From NCBI GenBank assembly GCA_964016985.1, contig OZ024823.1, positions 114,475,459 to 114,539,458 on the forward strand: a DNA stretch of 64,000 nt, read 5' to 3'. Positions within the stretch are counted from its first letter, which is position 1; each line of letters opens with the position of its first letter. The notes under the pieces are model-generated. The model saw only the letters and a program-made list of their open reading frames with translations. It ran no database searches and had not been told where the DNA came from. Source of the DNA: Anodontia alba. Its lineage: Eukaryota; Mollusca; Bivalvia; Lucinida; Lucinidae. Shown here in pieces: positions 1 to 13,500 of this stretch. Made by a program: the position numbers and the translations under genes.

Positions 1-480
1 CAGCATGCTATGCATTAACTTGAGTTCTAGTTTCAGACAACCATAGAAGTTACTGTTAACATATTAGGACACTTTAACTTCAAACCTAAATTTTGAAATA
101 GTCTATTTTACTACCCACTAATGAGTCTAAAAACTGTTGGATATGTGGAAAACAATGCGGATGCTTATCAGATGTTGCTTTCTGTAGAATCTGATCTGAG
201 TCTACACTGTTTGATAAGGCCTATGTCTCTGAATACTTAGGTTCAGTACTGTAGTACCTATCCGGAATCCAGAAAATGGGCAAAGCATAATACAACAGTT
301 GAATGTAATAAGAAAAGCTATCTATTTGTGCTATGTATGTCAAGAGAAAATATGTCACTGGGACATATGCCAACAATGAAAACCCAAATCAAACTGTACA
401 TCTGCTCAGTTTAATCAAAGCCTTCACTATCCATTATAGGCAATGAAAATTGTAGACTACATCAGCTGAGTACACAAACC
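1..480. other. ATG2 intron, no feature recognised
   Basis: This is sequence downstream of the last visible ATG2 exon. No ORF, repeat family or RNA gene could be supported. Confidence 0.5.
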
Positions 481-686
481 CTGGGCCCGAGGTAATGAAC
501 TTTTTTCATGCTCAACTCAACTGAGCATGAAATTTGTCCTGCTAATAAATAACAAATTCCAATTCTTTCTTGTGTAACATTGCTGAGCATGAAAATTTCT
601 CTTGTTGGCATTTTCATATTTATTAACAGAGAAATTTTCATACTCAGCTGAGTTGAGCATGAAAAAGTTTTATAACCTCTGGGCCT
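481..686. mobile_element. Palindromic MITE with GGGCCC-type ends
   Basis: The arms CTGGGCCCGAGGTAATGAAC and the inverse of TTATAACCTCTGGGCCTG bound repeated inverted CATGCTCAACTCA/TGAGTTGAGCATG blocks. No coding sequence. The termini resemble the other GGGCCCAG-ended MITE family here, but the interior differs. Confidence 0.6.
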
Positions 687-835
687 GATATGACTGTGCA
701 AATGACCTGGACGATCTGAATCTGTTCATGGTGCATATAGTTGTAGACACCTTTTTACTTGTAACTATAAAATGTTTGCCTAAAATGAAATGACTAAAGT
801 TTTAAGGGGAATCCCTTCTAAAAAGTGTCTCCTCT

Positions 836-1210
836 AAAAGGAAAGAATTTGCTCCCCGAGCAAATTCTTTTCTTTTAGAGAAGAATCTTTTCAGAAGGGA
901 CATCTTGTACAGGAAAGCAAAAGGAAGCCAGAGGTTGTCTCCCTTGTAAAAATGACAGATAATTTACTAAGTGTATCCAATCCCATAAAAAGGAGAAAGG
1001 CTAATCTTTTCTGATCACTGATCTCTCTTGAGGAGTTTTCTATTTAACTTAAGGGGACTCTATAAACTGAAGATTTTAGGTATTTTCACAAGGGAAACAA
1101 CTTTTTGACTTCTAATTTGCTTTCCTGCACATTTAGCCCCTACTGAAAGGGGTCTTATTTTAAAGGAAAAAATCACTCCTAATGGGAGAAAATTCTTTCC
1201 TTTTAGAGCA
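836..1210. repeat. Two GAATTTGCTCC hairpin repeats
   Basis: Palindromes at about 836-893 (AAAGGAAAGAATTTGCTCC and its inverse) and a degenerate one at about 1161-1207. The same core occurs near 4640-4700, 21100-21140, 26565-26610 and 49985-50075, each with similar outer flanks (CAGAAGGG, TTGCCTCCC), so this is a dispersed MITE family. Confidence 0.6.
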
Positions 1211-1334
1211 GACCTCTTTCAAAGGGGAGGCAAGAATACATTTTGACAGTTGTCTCAACTTAAAGCATATCCATTCTCCTTCAGGCTTTTGTTTTTGCAA
1301 AACACAAGTGTGTCACCCCTCCATTTTGACCTAC

Positions 1335-1573
1335 CTCGACATTTCAGGTGAACTGCTGGCCTTTCGAGTCCTGGTCCGACTTTCATCCATAAAATCACTA
1401 CCACCATACATGTACCATACAAAAGTCAATTCTTTTAATGTGTATCTACACTCTGGTACTGGGAAATGTTCTGGTGACTTAAGGAGGTCAGCTCGACCCA
1501 TTGGTTTTGAAAAATAATCATCAACAATTTCTATTGGTTTGTCCAGGAATACACGAACAGTTGGTTCACTATC
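1335..1573 (-). CDS. ATG2: ATG2 exon 19, last visible
   Basis: 239 bp, encoding DSEPTVRVFLDKPIEIVDDY..HFPVPECRYTLKELTFVWYM then YGGSDF, and ending with a basic R/S stretch. HFPVP..RYTL.E...W..YGG.DF is a hallmark just before the ATG2 C-terminal region. Acceptor TTTATAG, donor GTAGGT. It ends in phase 2; later exons are off the left edge. Confidence 0.94.
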
Positions 1574-4500
1574 CTATAAATAAAACGTAAATTCTTTTGC
1601 ACACAGGTTTCATACTGATTTCAAGAATAAAATGCCAAGGGTTACTTGTAAAATGGTTCAGTTGTATTTATCTCATATAAACATTGATTATATATGTTTT
1701 GTTAACCCATTTATGCTTAGCATCCCAGAAAAGGGACAGTGGCAAACAGTGTTGATCCAGATCAGCTGCCACAGATTATGGTGTCTGATCAGTCTACATT
1801 ATTTGCATTAAACACAGGAATTTCTAAAACATTTAACCAACAAGAGGACCATGATGGTCCTATATCCCTCACCTGAGCAAACAGATTTGCATACTTACTG
1901 TCGAAGTTTCAGCCAAGTTCACTGCTCTAAGATTTTTGTATAAATTTTTATAGTCCTGCACCCCCCTCCCCACCACCCCCTCCCCAAAGCGAACGCATCA
2001 TGACGGTTGAGCTGAATCTTGAAAGAGGGTCACCAAAAGAACATTTCTGCCAAGTTATATTGAAATTGGTCCAGTGGTTTCTGACAAAAAGATTTTTGAA
2101 TTGTTTTGTATAGCTATATAAGGAAAATAAGCCCCACCCCCTAACGGCCATGTTTTTTGATGAATCATGACAGCTTGAACAAACTTGGTAGAGGGTCACC
2201 ATAGGAACTTTCCTGCTGGTCACCAAAGGAAGATTCCTGCTAAGTTATATTGAAATCATTTCAGTGGTTTCTGACAAGAAGATTTTTAAAGTTTTCTATT
2301 TCTATTTAGATATATAGGGAAAATAAGCCCTACCCCTAGCAACCATGTTTTCTGACAAATCATGATTGCTTGAACAATCTTGGAAGAGGGTCACCAAGGA
2401 AACATTTCTGCCAAGATATAATGAAATCGGTCCAGTGCTTTCTGGCAACAAGATTTTTAAAGTTTTCTATATTAATATTTAGGGAAAAAAAAAACCTCCC
2501 CCTGGTGGCCATGTTTTTTGACGAATCATGATGGCTTGTACAATCTTGGTAGAGGGTTACATAAGAAACATTCCTGCAATGTTATATTGAAATCGGTCCA
2601 GTGGTTTCTGATAAGAAAATTTTTTTAATTTTTCTATATAGATATATAGATTACTTGAACCATCTTGGTAGAGGGTCACCAAGGAAATATTTCTGCCAAA
2701 TTATAATGAAATCGGTCCAGTGGTTTCTGACAAGAAGATTTTTAAAGTTTTCTATATAAAGGTAAAATAAGCCCCGCCCCCTGGTGGCCATGTTTTTTGA
2801 CGGATCATGACGGCTTGAACAATCTTGGTGGAGGGTTATAAAAGAAACATTCCTGCAGTTATATTGATATCGGTCCAGTGGTTTCTGACAAGAAGATTTT
2901 TAAAGTTTTCTATATAGATATATAGGGAAAATAAGGCCCGCCCCCTAGTGGCCAGGTTTTTTGACTAATCATGACGGCTTGAACAATCTTGGTAGAGGAT
3001 CACCAAGGAAATATTCCTGCCAAGTTATATTGAAATCGGTCCAGTGGTTTCTGATAAGCAGATTTTTAAAGTTTCCTATATAGATATATAGGTAAAATAA
3101 GTCCCGCCCCGTGGCGGCCATGTTTTTTGACGAATCATGACGGCTTGAACAATCTTGGTAGAGGGTTACAAAAGAAACATTCCTGCCAAGTTATACTGAA
3201 ATCGGTCCAGTGGTTTCTGACAAGAAGATTTTCAAAGTTTTCTATATAGATATATTGGGAAACTTAGCCCTGCCCAATGGCGGCCATATTTTTTGATGAA
3301 TCATAACGGCATGAACAATCTTGGTAGAGGGTTACATACGAAACATTCCTGCCAAGTTATACTGAAATCGGTCCAGTGGTTTCTGATAAGAAGATTTTTA
3401 AAGTTTTCAATATAGATATATAGGGAAAATAAGCCCCGCCCCCTGGCGACCATTTTTTTTGACGAATCCAAATGGCTTGAACAATCTTGGTAGAGGATCA
3501 TCAAAGATACATTTCTGAAAAACTATACTGAAATCAGTCCAGTGGTTTCTGACAAGAAGATTTTTTTTAAGTTTTTAGTTAAAAAATCTATTTTTAGCTC
3601 CTGTGACCTAGATATGCAATGGGCAGGAACCATTTGAACAACTTTGAAAGAGGACCAACCAAGGATCATTCCTGTGAAGTTTAGTCAAAATCCAATCAGT
3701 GGTTTAGGAGGAGATGTTGTTTAAAGATTGTGGACAGACAGACGGACGATGACGAGGATGACGCCGCTGCCGCCGCCGACGGCGGATGGTGAGTGATCAC
3801 AATAGCTCACCTTGAGCCTTTGGCTCAGGTGAGCTAATAAAAGCTACAAATAAAAACTAACCAGACAGTGAAAATGGACCTGTCTAAAAAGCTGAGGTAG
3901 ACATGTCCACTCGGCATAAATTGGTCAAAGTACTTATGTAAATGCCAGAAAACATTGTGCCACAATCAGATATAGTGCAGATATTTAATTATCTGGACCT
4001 TTGAGACTGTTAAGCTCATGCATAAAATACGAAAAAACAAAACAAAAAACAAAAAAAACAACAAAAAAAACAACAACAACAAAAAACAAACTGATTCTGC
4101 TTAAGATCCTGTTTGAGGGAATACAGATTGTATTTTTTTTTTCATTATTCCTGATAAACAGGTTCAGTCAAACTCAGCAAAAAATATACATGTACACTTT
4201 TTATTAACAATTATCAGTGCAATAGAAAGTTAAAAGCTAAGATTTATTCTCTGTGAGTGGATTATCACACTGGAACCATTATAATGTATGTTTCTACAAA
4301 AGTCTACCATATTGTGGTTTACACAGAGTCTACAGGTTCTGGCTCACCTGCCCAAGAGAAAAAAGACTGTCTTTGTTTTTAAATGCATTGTTTGCTGTAG
4401 CTCCTATGTACTAATTTCTCCAAATATTAAATGGAATGGACCCTTATGTATCTGAACAGAGAAGACCTAGATAAGTCTGTGCATCTGCAATCTGATCAGG

Positions 4501-7500
4501 GCCTTCTATGTCTACTAAAATCATTTAAGAGGACTTTATACACTTAGTAGATTTTCTGCCATTTTTCACGAGGGAAATAACTTTTGTGACTTCCCAGTTT
4601 GCTTTCTAGCAGGCAAAGCCCCTTCTGATAAGGTATCAACGCTAAAAGGAAAGAATTTGCTCTCAAGTGGAGCAAATTCTTTCTTTTAAGAGTTGACTCC
4701 TTCAGAAGGGAGATAAACAATTTTGACAGTTGCTTCCCCTGAAAGTGTATTCATGACCCTTAATTAGAAAAGAGGGCCAAGGTGGCCCTGTATTGCTCTC
4801 TTGATTACCAGACAAGTTTCAAGTCAATTGGCCTTTCGGTTCAAGAGAAGAAGTTCAATACAGACTTTCAAGATGGCAACCATGGGGGCCATCTTTGATT
4901 TCCAATCAGAAGATTAGTTAGTTATTTTTGATCTACAAGTCACCTCGATACTTCCAATGAAGTTTGAGTCAACTGGCCTTTCGGTTAAGGAGGAGAAAAT
5001 CAAGACAATATTTTCAACATGGCTGCCTTGGCTATCATCTTCAGATTCTGATTGGAATGACTTTAGCTTTTTTGATCTACAAGTGGCCCTAATGATTCCT
5101 ATCAAGTTGCAAGTCAACTAATACTTCCTACAAAGGTCGAATCAATTGGCCCATGGCTTTGGGAGGACTAGTGATTTTAAGCAAACTACTGACGACAGAT
5201 GACGAATAACGGACATTTACTGATCACATTAGCTCACCTTGAGCACTATACTCAGGTGAGCTAATATAGCAGAATACAATGATGAACAGGGAAAGCCCTG
5301 ATCAGATTGCACATCTGGTCCTTCAGTGTTTACATATAACATAATATCTTTTGGTGGGTTGATACTTACAGCTTTACCCCATCCAGTATCATCGATGATA
5401 CAGAAATCACCATCATCATTCTCATCAGCATTCTCAGACAGGGTACTGCTAGTCACGGAATCAACATTAGCTGATATCACAATCGGTGTCTGACCCATCG
5501 ACATACCTGGCTGTGGTGTCTGACCTGTGGTTGGCACAAAGAACACTTCCATCTGATTGGTTGTGGAACACTCTGGAGAAGCTAAAAATAGAACAATTAA
5601 TGAGGTAAGGAATGGGGAAAGCAGAGAATGACAAAACTGTAGCAAAACCTTCTTACCTCTGTATTTTATTTTCACGTATGCCCTGTGATTTGAATAGGTC
5701 TAATCTTTCCTTCCCACATCTTAAGTGAAAGAATGGCATCAGATTCTATATCAAACAGAATCTTCACAATTATTCTAGACAAAACATTTACCAAGAAAAC
5801 ACGCCTACATTTCTGACCCCCTGGAGCCCCACTTTTATATAGTAAAACTAGGGTTTACAGGGGTATACATTATTTTTCTTATTTCTGCCTAAAACATAGA
5901 CTGTGGGTACTCGTTAGAACCGCCTTGCCGAGGCAGTTCTAACAAGTACCCACAATCTATATTTTGAGCAGAATCAAGAAAAATATCACAATTTTTTCAT
6001 CTTAATATTTTCGTTCTTTCGGTGGTAAAATTTACAATGTATTTGTATAGGCGTGTTTTCGTAATGACATTGTATAATATGGGCTGTGCCCTGCGAAAAT
6101 GTGTCTTCAGGCAATCTGATCAGGATCTTCACTCTCCGCTAACAGAATCATTGGATACTACAGAATGTATAAATGGTGATTAAATGCCAGGGCCCAGTTG
6201 TTCAAAGCTAACAACATCGTTAGTTAACGATTCATTAAAATTTACATCAATTGATACCCAAATATGCTGAAATTTTTTGCTGAAAAAATGTGAGTAGCTT
6301 TTGCAGTGCAAAAGCTACACACATTTTTTCAGCAAAAGATATCAGAATATTGTATATTGAATCCGCTAAAACAGTTAACGAAATGACCCTTAACAAGTTC
6401 GTTAAGCTAACGATGCTTTGAACAACTGAACCCAGAAGATGATACTTGCTGCATGCTCAGGATAATCTAATCTGCCCATTTTGTGCATGTTTGAAGGCAC
6501 TTTTTAACTTGACGCAGCCAATATCTAGTTCAAACAATGCTGGCAGAACACTGATTAACATGTTGGGGTTTAAAGACATATCAAACCTTGTAAGTCATTT
6601 TGTGTCGTCTCCCAGAAAAAGGGAGAAATGGGACAGAAGAGATAGTAGAGGAAATAGAAGAGATAGTAGAGGAAATGAAAGAGAGGGACAGGGAAGAAAG
6701 AGGAACAGAAATGAAAGTGAAGAAACAGAAGAAATTAAAACATTCCCCCTCTACCTTAACCCACTACAAGGATAGCAAGCCATGCCAAACTGTAAGCCAA
6801 CACCAGTTGGATGCCCCTGTGAAGTAAGATACACGACTCCTTCGCCACACCCGACCATGCCCCTGCTGGCAGAACAGATATGTTTACTTACGGGTATTAG
6901 ATGACTCTGGAGAAGATTCTATCATTGCTTCTGTCATCATAGTGTGTACATGGTCCATGCTGGATTCTGACAAGGGAGGTAGTGATGTCTGATCTTCACC
7001 TAGTTCACTGTCACCCTCATCAGTCTGCAAATGAACAAACTATTTTCAAAAGCTCCCGATATTTTTTTGTCCTCTTTTGCAGAATGCCATATCAAGTGGA
7101 TACTTGTGAAAAAATCAACAACAGATGACTAACACTATATCATAATCTGAATAAAAACTGCAACCATTTTTGAAAGGCTGACAACAAGAACAAGTCAGAA
7201 AAAGTAGAGAAAAAAGGTATCTAGTACAATGCCACATTGCCCAGAGCAAAACACAATAAGGACAGTTGAGAGAGGATAGGAGACCTTTCTGTGACCTTTA
7301 CTCTAATGTCACCAAGGACACTGGTGCTAGGGGTACTTGCAGCCCTGCAAAGTACACATTGCCATATGAAGAGTCCCAAGGAAACTGAGACTCCAATTTT
7401 CACTCCTTTATGTGTTTGGTTTTTCCAAGGTTAACCTTTACACATCTGATGTGACTTCACTGCAGCTGGAGTTAAGTGGCCGTGTGGCTGGTGAATCCTT

Positions 7501-10500
7501 AAACAAAGCAGAATGATTAGTTAATAAAAGGCTTGCTTTATTTGTATTTCTGCATAGAACATATGTTTTGGATATTTGTTAGAATTGCCTCAGTGAGGCA
7601 ATTCTAACAAATATCTAAAACATATGTTTCTTGAAGTATTAAATACAGTGCTCTTGCAAAATATTTGATTCACTGTCACCTGTTGACTGAAGGTCTCATG
7701 CAAGTGAAATCATCATTATAACAAATATTTGTTATATCGAATGTCGGTATAAAGTGTTAAGACGTAGCACTCCTACTTTCGCTTATCAACCTTGGCAGAT
7801 TATGCATAGCTTGTAAACAGGGCTCGGGAAAACCGGAAAAATAGCCGGTCTGGACTGAAATTAGGAATTCTGGACCAATTTCAAACACCCCAAAACGCTA
7901 ATAAATCGGTCCAACATTTCCCAAACCAACCAATTTTCACAAATCAATGATGTCTAAAAAATCACAAACGGTCGTCTTTCCAAACTGACAACGTCCGCGC
8001 ACCTTTTAAATGCGATATTATGGTAGTTAAAAGGCTCTAAACGGTCATTTGACATGTATATTGGAGAGACAGCTGAATAACGGCCACCTACCCGCAGCAC
8101 AAATTAATTACGTCATTATCCAAACATTGTCAAAAAATCAACACTTCACTGACCTTTGTGCAGTAAACAAGCGATTAACACGAATCATCAGTAACGGTAG
8201 TCTGATAATTAATCCGTTTGTGTGACACGTGTGAATACACTGAGACTGCAAAACATCCAGGTGCAGTCGGCGTGTCCAAAAGATCAAAGGTCGCTTTACT
8301 GAGTATGATAAAAGAATGCACCGCTTGAACGCACCCGTTTTCTTCCTCTTCTTTTTTGTTTTGATCAACACGGTTTGTCGGTCCCAGATTCGATAAATGA
8401 ATTCCCAAACCGTGTACGTCCTGATCAGATGTCGCATACAACGGCGTCTGATCTGGGTATAATTGATTGCTTTTTTTTTCTTTTTTTTTTTTTTTTTTTG
8501 TTGATTGCCGTAACACGCGAGTATAATTCAAGGTAGATTTCACAGTAAAAATAAGTAATGCACCACTTGCGCTAGGCAAGATTGGTCAGTGCTTACAATT
8601 TAAGCAGTGTTACGAGCCAGGCGTAACGAGAAAGAAATGAAAGTGAAACCAGCAACAAGTTTTAAATTATTAACAATATTTATTCCACAAAAAAATAAGA
8701 CAAGATTCAAAACAAAAGAATGTAAGTAGACAGTACCTTTCAAGTTTATGTCACAAAGTCCCTCTGAAATAATCCATGAGAATTTATAAAACAAATCCTT
8801 TGAATATCAGTTTCTGATCCCACAATTTAATGTTCCTGAATTCAGAATTTAAGTCCAGAATGAATAAAATAGTAAAGTAATCCAGTATAGAATAATTTCC
8901 AGTGAAAGTATACAAAGATGCCCAGATGAAAATCTGTTCTCCTTATATAATATCAAAGAAGGTTCTAGAAAAAGAATTTTCTACAAGCATCTCTTATTTT
9001 CCAGTTCCAATCAAGAAACTTCTAAATCTTCCATGACATTCCAAAAACAACTCAGTCCAGAATCAAGGACGTAAACATCATGTTATTGTAAACATGTTGA
9101 ACATTCCAGAAAGTTATTTTTGGAAACATTGTAAATAAAGCTATTTATGGAAACATAGTAAACATGTTGTTTAAAACAATTGAACACCCTGTTATATAAC
9201 ACTTCCCCTCTTCAGGGAAAAGAAAGATTTATGTAATAAAGCTTTCTTTTGCCATAAAATTATCATAAAATAAAATACTGATAAAGGCAATTATTATCTT
9301 ATATACAGCAAGTTACAGGAAACCACAGATCAAGACATCATGCTCTGGACAAGGCATCAGGAATAATATTATCTTTTCCCCTGATATGCCTGATGTCAAG
9401 ATTGTATTCCTGTAACAACAGACTCCATCTGAGCAATCTCTGATTCTTGTTTTTCATCTTATGGATGAAAGTCAGTGGATTGTGATCACTGAAAACAACA
9501 ATAGGTGAGGACGAAGAAGTCAGATAAACTTCAAAATGTTGAAGAGCAAGAATGAGAGACAAACATTCTTTCTCTACTGTAGAATAATTCTTTTGATGTT
9601 TGTTAAACTTTTTGGAAAAGTAACAAACTGGATGATCCACACCATTGTCATCCTCTTGCAGTAATACACCACCTGCACCAACATCACTCGCATCTACTGC
9701 TAACTTGAATTCTTTATTAAAATTCGGTGCCAAGAGAACCGGCTCACTTCTCAGTATGGCTTTCAGTTTATCAAAGGCATTCTGACAATCACTGGTCCAC
9801 TTAAACCTCATTCTTTTACTAAGTAAATTAGTCAGTGGCTCAGCAATGACAGAAAAATTATTACAGAATTTTCTGTAATAACCGGCCATACCAAGAAACC
9901 TCATCAGTTGTCTTTTGCCTGTGGGCACCGGAAAATTTGAAATAGCTTCAACTTTAGCCTCTATAGGTTTAACCTGACCATGACCCACAACATGTCCTAG
10001 AAATGTTAAAGTTGCATGACAGAATTCACTTTTAGCAAGGTTTATTGTCAATTTTGCTTCACTTAGTTTATCAAAGAATGCTTTGATAGTTCCAAGATGG
10101 TGATTCCATTCATCACTGTATATGATGGCATCATCGATGTAAGCATCGCAATGCTCGATTCCAGCTATTATGGTGTTGATTAAGCGTTGAAATGTTGCTG
10201 GAGAGTTTTTCATTCCGAAAGGCATTACTTTATAGTGATATAATCCATCAGGAGTAACAAATGCTGAGATCTCTTTGGCTCTTTCTGTGAGAGGAATTTG
10301 CCAAAATCCTTTCAGAAGATCAAATTTAGTTATATATTTTGAATTTCCAACTTTGTCAATACAGTCATCCATTCTTGGTATGGGAAAAGTGTCTGTTTTA
10401 CTCAAATTATTGACCTTCCTGTAATAGGTGCACATCCGATATGTTCCATCAGGTTTTGGCACAAGAATGCAAGGTGAACTCCATTCACTTTGACTTGGTT

Positions 10501-13500
10501 CAATGAAATCGTTGTCCAGCAAATACTGAATTTCCTCCTTAAGATATTTTTGTTTTGTTGGGTTCATTCTATATGGATGTTGTTTGACAGGTTGTGAGTC
10601 CTCAACATTCACATCATGATAAATTTTGTCAGTCCTTGTAGGAATGTCCGGAAATAAGTGTTCATATTGATAAATTAACTGTTTCAGTTCTTTTCTTTGG
10701 ACTGGATCTAGGTGTGAAAGTTTCTGGTCGAGATCCTTTAGAATGTCAGAATTCTGAAGTTTTGATGAAGCAGGATCAGATTTGATGAAGTTCATGTCTT
10801 CAGAGTTCATTTCACTTTGTTCCTGAGGGACTGAACTAACAACACTAATTGGTGTAACAGAAGAGCTATCCCTATCTATGTATTGTTTAAGCATGTTAAC
10901 ATGACATAACTGTTTTTGTTTGCGTCTCCCAGGAGTGTTAACAATGTAATTTACATCACTAATCTGTTTATCTACAGTGTAAGGGCCGTAATATCTGGCT
11001 TGCAAAGGTTTGCCAGGAATAGGCAAAAGAGCAAGTACCCTATCTCCAGGCATGAATTTTCTTTCTTTTGCATTTTCATCATACCAGCGTTTCATTTTCC
11101 TTTGTGCTGACTTAAGATTGGTCCGAGCAGCCTCACAAGCTTTAGACAGTCTGTCTTTAAAATCTGATACATACTGAAGTAAGTTCAGAGAACTGTCATC
11201 ATTTGAGAGAAATTTCTCTTTCAAAAGTTTCAAAGGTCCACGCACAGTGTGGCCAAATACCAGCTCAAATGGGCTGAAACCAAGAGATTCCTGAACAGAT
11301 TCTCTAACGGCAAACAACAACAAATGAATGCCTTCATCCCAATCTTTTTCAGTGTCAAAGCAGTATGACCTGATCATATTTTTCAGTGTCTGATGAAATC
11401 TTTCAAGGGCACCTTGACTTTCAGGATGGTAAGGTGATGATTTAAATTGAGTAATTCCCAACTCATGCATGACCTGTTGAAAAATTCCTGACATGAAATT
11501 TGAGCCCTGATCCGACTGAACAGACTTTGGAAGGCCTACAAATGTGAAAAACTTTACCAAAGCCTTAACAATATTCTTTGTTTTAATATTCCGAAGTGGA
11601 ATGGCTTCTGGGAAACGTGTAGAAGCACACATTATAGTGAGAAGATACTCATGGCCTGCCTTGGTTTTAGGCAAGGGACCAACACAGTCAATAATTATTC
11701 TGCTAAAAGGTTCATCAAAAGCAGGTATGGGCTGTAAATGAGCTTTTGGTATTGTCTGGTTGGGTTTTCCTACCATCTGACAAGTATGGCAAGATTTACA
11801 AAATTGAGAAACGTCAGATTTTAACCCTGGCCAGTAAAAATGGTTAAGAATTTTGTGATAGGTCTTGTTTACACCTAAATGACCTGACATGGGAGTCTCA
11901 TGGGCCAAGTTCAAAATTTCAGGGCGATAAACCCTTGGAACCACTATTTGGTGGTTTACAGTCCACTAGTCTTCTGCTGAGACATCAGGAGGACGCCATT
12001 TTCTCATTAAAATGTCATTTTTGACATAAAAACAGACTGGGACTTGATCTATTTCTTTCTCATCTAAAGCCCTTTCAAGCAAAGGCAAAATTTCAGGATC
12101 ATTATGCTGTTCCTTACAAAGTTGTGACCTTGACACCAAGTCATGACCTTGACCTTGGTCATTTAATACTGAAGAGTAATGACTGGACTCTGACTTGTCA
12201 CTTAAGTCTGTCTGCTTGCCAGACAGGCTGGGTGAAAGAGAATTTATAATCTCGTCTGTAAAAGACTGACCCAAAAAGGTATCTGTTAAATCAATTTCCC
12301 CATCATTCTGTTTTGCTTTCTTTGCCATGGCCCTTGTAACAGCACAAGATGGGTACAGATCAGGGATTTCCTGTTCAATGGGATCAGGCGGCTGATCAAG
12401 ACAAGGTATAGTAGTCAAAAGTGGATTTACCACAACCTTATCTCCTGCTAAGTCATTGCCTAACAGTAAGTGAACACCTTTAAAAGGTAAAGAAGGTCGG
12501 ATACCAACAGCCACTAAACCAGTTACCAAGTCTGAGGATAAATAAATGTTATGAAGAGGAACATTAACAAATCCACACTCTACACCCTGAATAAGGACAC
12601 TTGTCCCAGAAGAAGTCTTCTCAGAAAAAGGCAGAGTATCTGCTAAAATAAGGGATTGAGAAGCTCCAGTATCTCGTAAGATTTTAATTGGGGTAGACTG
12701 GGCATAGTCACTATTTAGTGACACAAAACCATCTGATAAGAATGGTTCATAAATCTGCATAACAGAATCAGTCTCAGGCCTTTCGGTCTGGATAGGATCT
12801 TCCTCCTTAACACATGACTGTGGTTTTGACCGTAAAGAGGTAAGGCCAGTAGGTTTAAGCCCCTCTTTTTTTTCTTTCTTTCTTTTCAAATGTAAACATT
12901 CAGATATAATATGACCTGTCCTTTTGCAATAATTGCAAATTGGTTGAGATAAGGGATTTTGATCTTTATTTTCACCAGAAGGTTTGGGTTTGGGAGTAAT
13001 TGTTTGGCTATGACTACCAGGTGGATTACTAGGACTATGTTTGGATCCTGAATGTGGGAAAAATGGTCTTCTAGAGGGATTTGACTTATTTATAAAGGAA
13101 ACTTTATGTGTTAAAGCATAATCATCTGCAAGTCGAGCTGCAGCTTCCAAAGTTTCAACCTGTTTCTCATCTAAAAAGGACTTAATGTCTGAATTTATGC
13201 ACCTTTTGAACTCCTCTACAAGCATGAGCTGCCTAAGTTTTTCATGATCGGAGCCAATTTTCTTTGAAGAACACCACCTATCAAATAGCTGTTCTTTAGT
13301 TCTAGCAAATTCTACATGGGTCTGCTCATTTTCTTTCTTACAGTTCCTAAATTTTTGCCTGTAAGCCTCAGGGACCAACTCATAAGCCTTAAGAATTAAT
13401 TCCTTTACAGTATCATAACTGGAGCTCTGCTGGACAGTCAGCTGAGTATAAATTTCTCGAGCCTTCCCAATTATAACACTTTGCAAAAGCAAGGTCCAAT

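Noticed and set aside
7221..7403. Minus-strand ORF next to ATG2 exon 16
   Set aside because: No phase-compatible acceptor/donor pair; the exon 16 to exon 17 join is already continuous.
8138..8579. Two overlapping minus-strand ORFs, possible transposase of the hAT-like element
   Set aside because: Lysine-rich translation of a T-tract, with no transposase motif and no agreement between frames.
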